A stretch of 64,000 nucleotides of DNA from Frigidibacter sp. RF13. GTDB taxonomy: Bacteria > Pseudomonadota > Alphaproteobacteria > Rhodobacterales > Rhodobacteraceae. Below the pieces are notes generated by a model that saw only the letters and a program-made list of their open reading frames with translations, made no database searches and was not told where the DNA came from. A program made the translations under genes and the position numbers. Position 1 is the stretch's first letter, and each line of letters opens with the position of its first letter. The DNA lies in assembly GCF_026626305.1 (NCBI RefSeq), contig NZ_JAPNUE010000007.1, positions 62,001 through 126,000 of the forward strand. Reading direction: 5' to 3'. Below are positions 61,679-64,000 of this stretch, piece after piece.

Positions 61679-62379
61679 ACGGGCCGGGGCGCTGTGCCAA
61701 GCCGCGCGGCGAGCGCCTGATAGGCACGACCGGCCACACCCGACCAATCCGCCGCCCGCGCGGCGAAGAGCGTCGCCTGGCTTTGATGGACAAGGCCGTC
61801 GTCGAGGATCTTCAGATGGTTCGCCCGGAGCGTCTCGCCCGAAGAGGTGATGTCGGCGATCGCCTCAGCGGTCAGGTTCTTCACCGTGCCCTCGGTCGCG
61901 CCCTGGCTGTCGACCAGCTGATAATCGGCGATCTCGTGCCGGGTCAGGAAGTCCCTGACCAGCCGGTGATATTTGGTGGCGATCCTCAGGCGCTGGCCAT
62001 GCGCCTGCCGGAAGGCGGCGGCGACCGCGTCGAGATCGTCAAGCGTCGAGACATCGATCCAGGCGGCGGGGACGGCGATCACCAGATCGGCGTGGCCGAA
62101 GCCCATCGGCGCCAGTTCTGCCACCTGACTGGACCAGTCGGCCAGCTTGTCGCGGATCAGGTCCGACCCGGTCACACCGAGATGGATCCGACCGGCGGAC
62201 AGTTCGCGCGGGATCTCGCCCGCCGACAGAAGAACGAGTTCGACCCCCTCAACCCCGTCCACCGCACCGGCATATTCCCGGTCCGACCCGCTGCGGGCGA
62301 GACGGACGCCGCGCGTGGCGAACCAGTCGAAGCATTGTTCCATCAGCCGACCCTTGGAGGGCACCCCGAGTTTCAGCAT
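61675..62379 (-). CDS. hisG: ATP phosphoribosyltransferase, short form
   Basis: A 234-residue short-form HisG, first enzyme of histidine synthesis. Motifs LGVPSKGRLMEQ at the N-terminus and AGEIPRELSAGRIHLGVTGSDLI in the middle; the phosphate-binding stretch is DYQLVDSQGATEGTVKNLTA. Short HisG lacks the regulatory domain and needs HisZ, encoded immediately upstream with a 1-nt overlap. ATG 62379 is used; GTG 62382 is possible. Confidence 0.94.
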   Translation of the reverse strand: MLKLGVPSKGRLMEQCFDWFATRGVRLARSGSDREYAGAVDGVEGVELVLLSAGEIPRELSAGRIHLGVTGSDLIRDKLADWSSQVAELAPMGFGHADLVIAVPAAWIDVSTLDDLDAVAAAFRQAHGQRLRIATKYHRLVRDFLTRHEIADYQLVDSQGATEGTVKNLTAEAIADITSSGETLRANHLKILDDGLVHQSQATLFAARAADWSGVAGRAYQALAARLGTAPRPV

Positions 62380-63455
62380 CACGGAGCCCCCAAGAGGTCG
62401 GCCAGCAGACCGGGCCGGATCACGCCGCCCACGGCGGGGATCGAACGGCCCTGCCCGAGGACGGCGGTCAAGGCATCATAGCGCCCGCCCGAGGCGACGG
62501 GCGGCAGCGCCGGGTCGGCGGCATGGAAGGAAAAGACGAACCCGTCATAATATTCCAGCGTCGTGCGCCCGTGCGAGGCTTCGAATTCCAGCGCCCCGAC
62601 CGCAATCCCGCGCCTCGCGAGTGCGTCAAGACGCGTTTCCATCCGGTCGACGGCCGGGCCGATGGCGGGCAGGCCGGTTTCGAGTGCGCGCAGGCGCGTC
62701 AGCGCCTCAGGCGAGGGGCCGGACAGGTTGAGCAGATCCTCGATCATCCCAACCTCTTCAGCCGAAATCGGCGGCGCGGCAGCATCGGCGCGGATGACGG
62801 CAATGCGCGCCGCAATCTCGGCCTCGCTGCGAAGCCCGACGAGTGGCGCGGGCAGTATGCCCGTGCCTTCGAGGAGGCGCTGGCGGCTTTCGGGTTGCGG
62901 CACCAGCCCGCCGAACCGCTCCAGAAGCCGGGTGAAGCGCGCGGGCCGCCAGACATGGCGCAAGAGCGCCGCCTTGCGGCTGTCGAGCGTCTTCAGGCCC
63001 CGGACCGCCGCCATCAGAATCGCCATGTCTCCGGTCGCGGCACGCAGCCCGGCGGGTGCCAGCAAATCCGCGAAGAGGGCAAAGACCTCGGCATCGGCGG
63101 CCGAGGGATTCTCGCGGTCGAAGACCTCGAACCCGACCTGGAAATATTCCGATTTCCGTTCGCTGATATGTTCCTGCTTGCGGAACACCTCGCCCCGATA
63201 GGCATAGCGCGCGGGTTCGGCGCCATGGGTCATGTGCATCTGCACGACCGGAACGGTGAAATCGGGGCGCAGCATCATCTCGCCGCGGAGCGGGTCTTGC
63301 GTCACATAGGCCCGCGCCCGGATATCCTCGCCATAAAGGTCCAGAAGCACCTCGGCGGGTTGCAAGATGTCGGCCTCCACCGGCATCGCGCCTGCAGCAA
63401 GGAAAGCGGCATAAAGCCGGTCCGCCTCGGCCCGCGCTGCGGCCTTTTCTGCCAT
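62379..63455 (-). CDS. hisZ: ATP phosphoribosyltransferase regulatory subunit
   Basis: A 358-residue HisZ, a histidyl-tRNA-synthetase paralogue without aminoacylation activity that activates short HisG. HisRS-like motifs MLRPDFTVPVVQMHMTHG and FRKQEHISERKSEYFQVGFEVF are visible. ATG 63455 overlaps the hisS stop by 1 nt (TGATG). The order hisS-hisZ-hisG is characteristic of Rhodobacterales. Confidence 0.93.
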   Translation of the reverse strand: MAEKAAARAEADRLYAAFLAAGAMPVEADILQPAEVLLDLYGEDIRARAYVTQDPLRGEMMLRPDFTVPVVQMHMTHGAEPARYAYRGEVFRKQEHISERKSEYFQVGFEVFDRENPSAADAEVFALFADLLAPAGLRAATGDMAILMAAVRGLKTLDSRKAALLRHVWRPARFTRLLERFGGLVPQPESRQRLLEGTGILPAPLVGLRSEAEIAARIAVIRADAAAPPISAEEVGMIEDLLNLSGPSPEALTRLRALETGLPAIGPAVDRMETRLDALARRGIAVGALEFEASHGRTTLEYYDGFVFSFHAADPALPPVASGGRYDALTAVLGQGRSIPAVGGVIRPGLLADLLGAP

Positions 63456-64000
63456 CAGCCGCGACCGAGCATCTGCCGCACGGTGGCGACGAGATCGGCC
63501 CGCGCCACCTCGACCTGAGCGGGCTGGGATTTCCATTCCTCGTGAGAGGCTTCTGCGGCGATCTTCGCGCCAAGCACCAGGTCCTTGACCTGCACCACGC
63601 CGCGCGCGGCCTCGTCGGTGCCCTGAATGACCGCGACCGGGCTTTGGCGCTTGTCGGCGTACTTGAGCTGGTTGCCGAAGTTCTTCGGGTTGCCCAGATA
63701 GACCTCGGCGCGAATGCCTGCGCGGCGCAGTTCGGTCGCCATCGCCTGATAATCGGCCATCCGGTCGCGGTCCATCACGGTCACGATCACCGGCCCTGTC
63801 GTGTCGCCACCCGTCCGCCCCTTGGCGCGGAGCGCCGCCAGAAGCCGGTCCACCCCGATCGACACGCCGGTCGCGGGCACCGCTTGGCCCGTGAAACGCT
63901 TCACGAGGTCATCATAGCGCCCGCCGCCCGCGACCGAGCCGAACTGCCGCTTGCGGCCCTTTTCGTCAAGGATTTCAAAGGTCAGTTCTGCCTCGAACAC
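63455..64000 (-). CDS. hisS: Histidyl-tRNA synthetase, C-terminal part (cut by window edge)
   Basis: The visible 181 residues are the end of a class II synthetase. Motif 3 region [16 protein letters not shown]...[13 protein letters not shown] and the C-terminal anticodon-binding domain ([33 protein letters not shown]) are present. The 5' end lies beyond the window, so the first residues seen are internal. Confidence 0.95.
   Translation of the reverse strand: MFEAELTFEILDEKGRKRQFGSVAGGGRYDDLVKRFTGQAVPATGVSIGVDRLLAALRAKGRTGGDTTGPVIVTVMDRDRMADYQAMATELRRAGIRAEVYLGNPKNFGNQLKYADKRQSPVAVIQGTDEAARGVVQVKDLVLGAKIAAEASHEEWKSQPAQVEVARADLVATVRQMLGRG

Overview
The window is GC-rich alphaproteobacterial chromosome, most likely from the Rhodobacterales (Rhodobacteraceae/Paracoccaceae). 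The gene content supports this: argS-SPOR-nagZ-scpA-scpB run, lptF-lptG-lptD-surA-pdxA-rsmA run, hisS-hisZ-hisG with a short HisG, B12-dependent class II ribonucleotide reductase, and DUF1489 and DUF4167 proteins. This placement is by eye, without a database search. No insertion sequence, integrase, phage gene or CRISPR array is visible, so most of the window is core housekeeping DNA with a few accessory catabolic and regulatory islands.

Layout. 1-7.9 kb: a catabolic island resembling rhizopine (moc) or inositol catabolism. It has a leftward sugar/cyclitol ABC importer, an IolI-like isomerase and a LacI regulator, then a rightward operon for a MocD-like membrane di-iron oxygenase, a MocE-like Rieske ferredoxin, a divergent PanB-like protein and a MocA-type dehydrogenase. 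8-14.7 kb: prfB, then argS, a SPOR protein, nagZ, scpA and scpB. 14.9-19.3 kb: a polyamine-type ABC importer without a binding protein, under a MocR-type regulator. 19.4-31.5 kb: DUF1127, PhzF, sulfotransferase, rplM-rpsI, a zinc-finger-only DnaJ-like protein, thioesterase, enoyl-CoA hydratase, a ctaA-M32 peptidase-MFS operon, a protealysin/emfourin pair, a TrmJ-like methyltransferase, a TfoX-domain protein and a ThiE-like protein. 31.6-46.7 kb: tRNA-Asp, holC-pepA, the LPS-transport operon, DUF4167, prfA-prmC, DUF1499, an agmatinase-family gene and tRNA-Val. 46.9-53 kb: an inositol island (LacI, two Gfo/Idh dehydrogenases, iolC-iolB-iolJ) with a palindromic operator over the iolC promoter. 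53-64 kb: a LuxR regulator divergent from an HTH-less LuxR homologue, tgt, a YHS protein, nrdJ, TetR/MBL-hydrolase, DUF1489, an EamA transporter and hisG-hisZ-hisS (running off the right edge).

How it fits together. The two carbohydrate islands, about 40 kb apart, look complementary. The moc-like island could import and oxidise an (O-methylated or amino) inositol, and the iol island holds the lower inositol steps (5-deoxyglucuronate isomerase, DKG kinase, DKGP aldolase). The middle enzymes iolE and iolD and the final iolA are not in the window. The points most worth follow-up are the PanB-fold protein that lacks the expected metal ligands inside the moc-like operon, the LuxR/HTH-less LuxR pair, the protealysin/emfourin pair, the operator-like palindromes, and a family of long hairpin-forming intergenic repeats.
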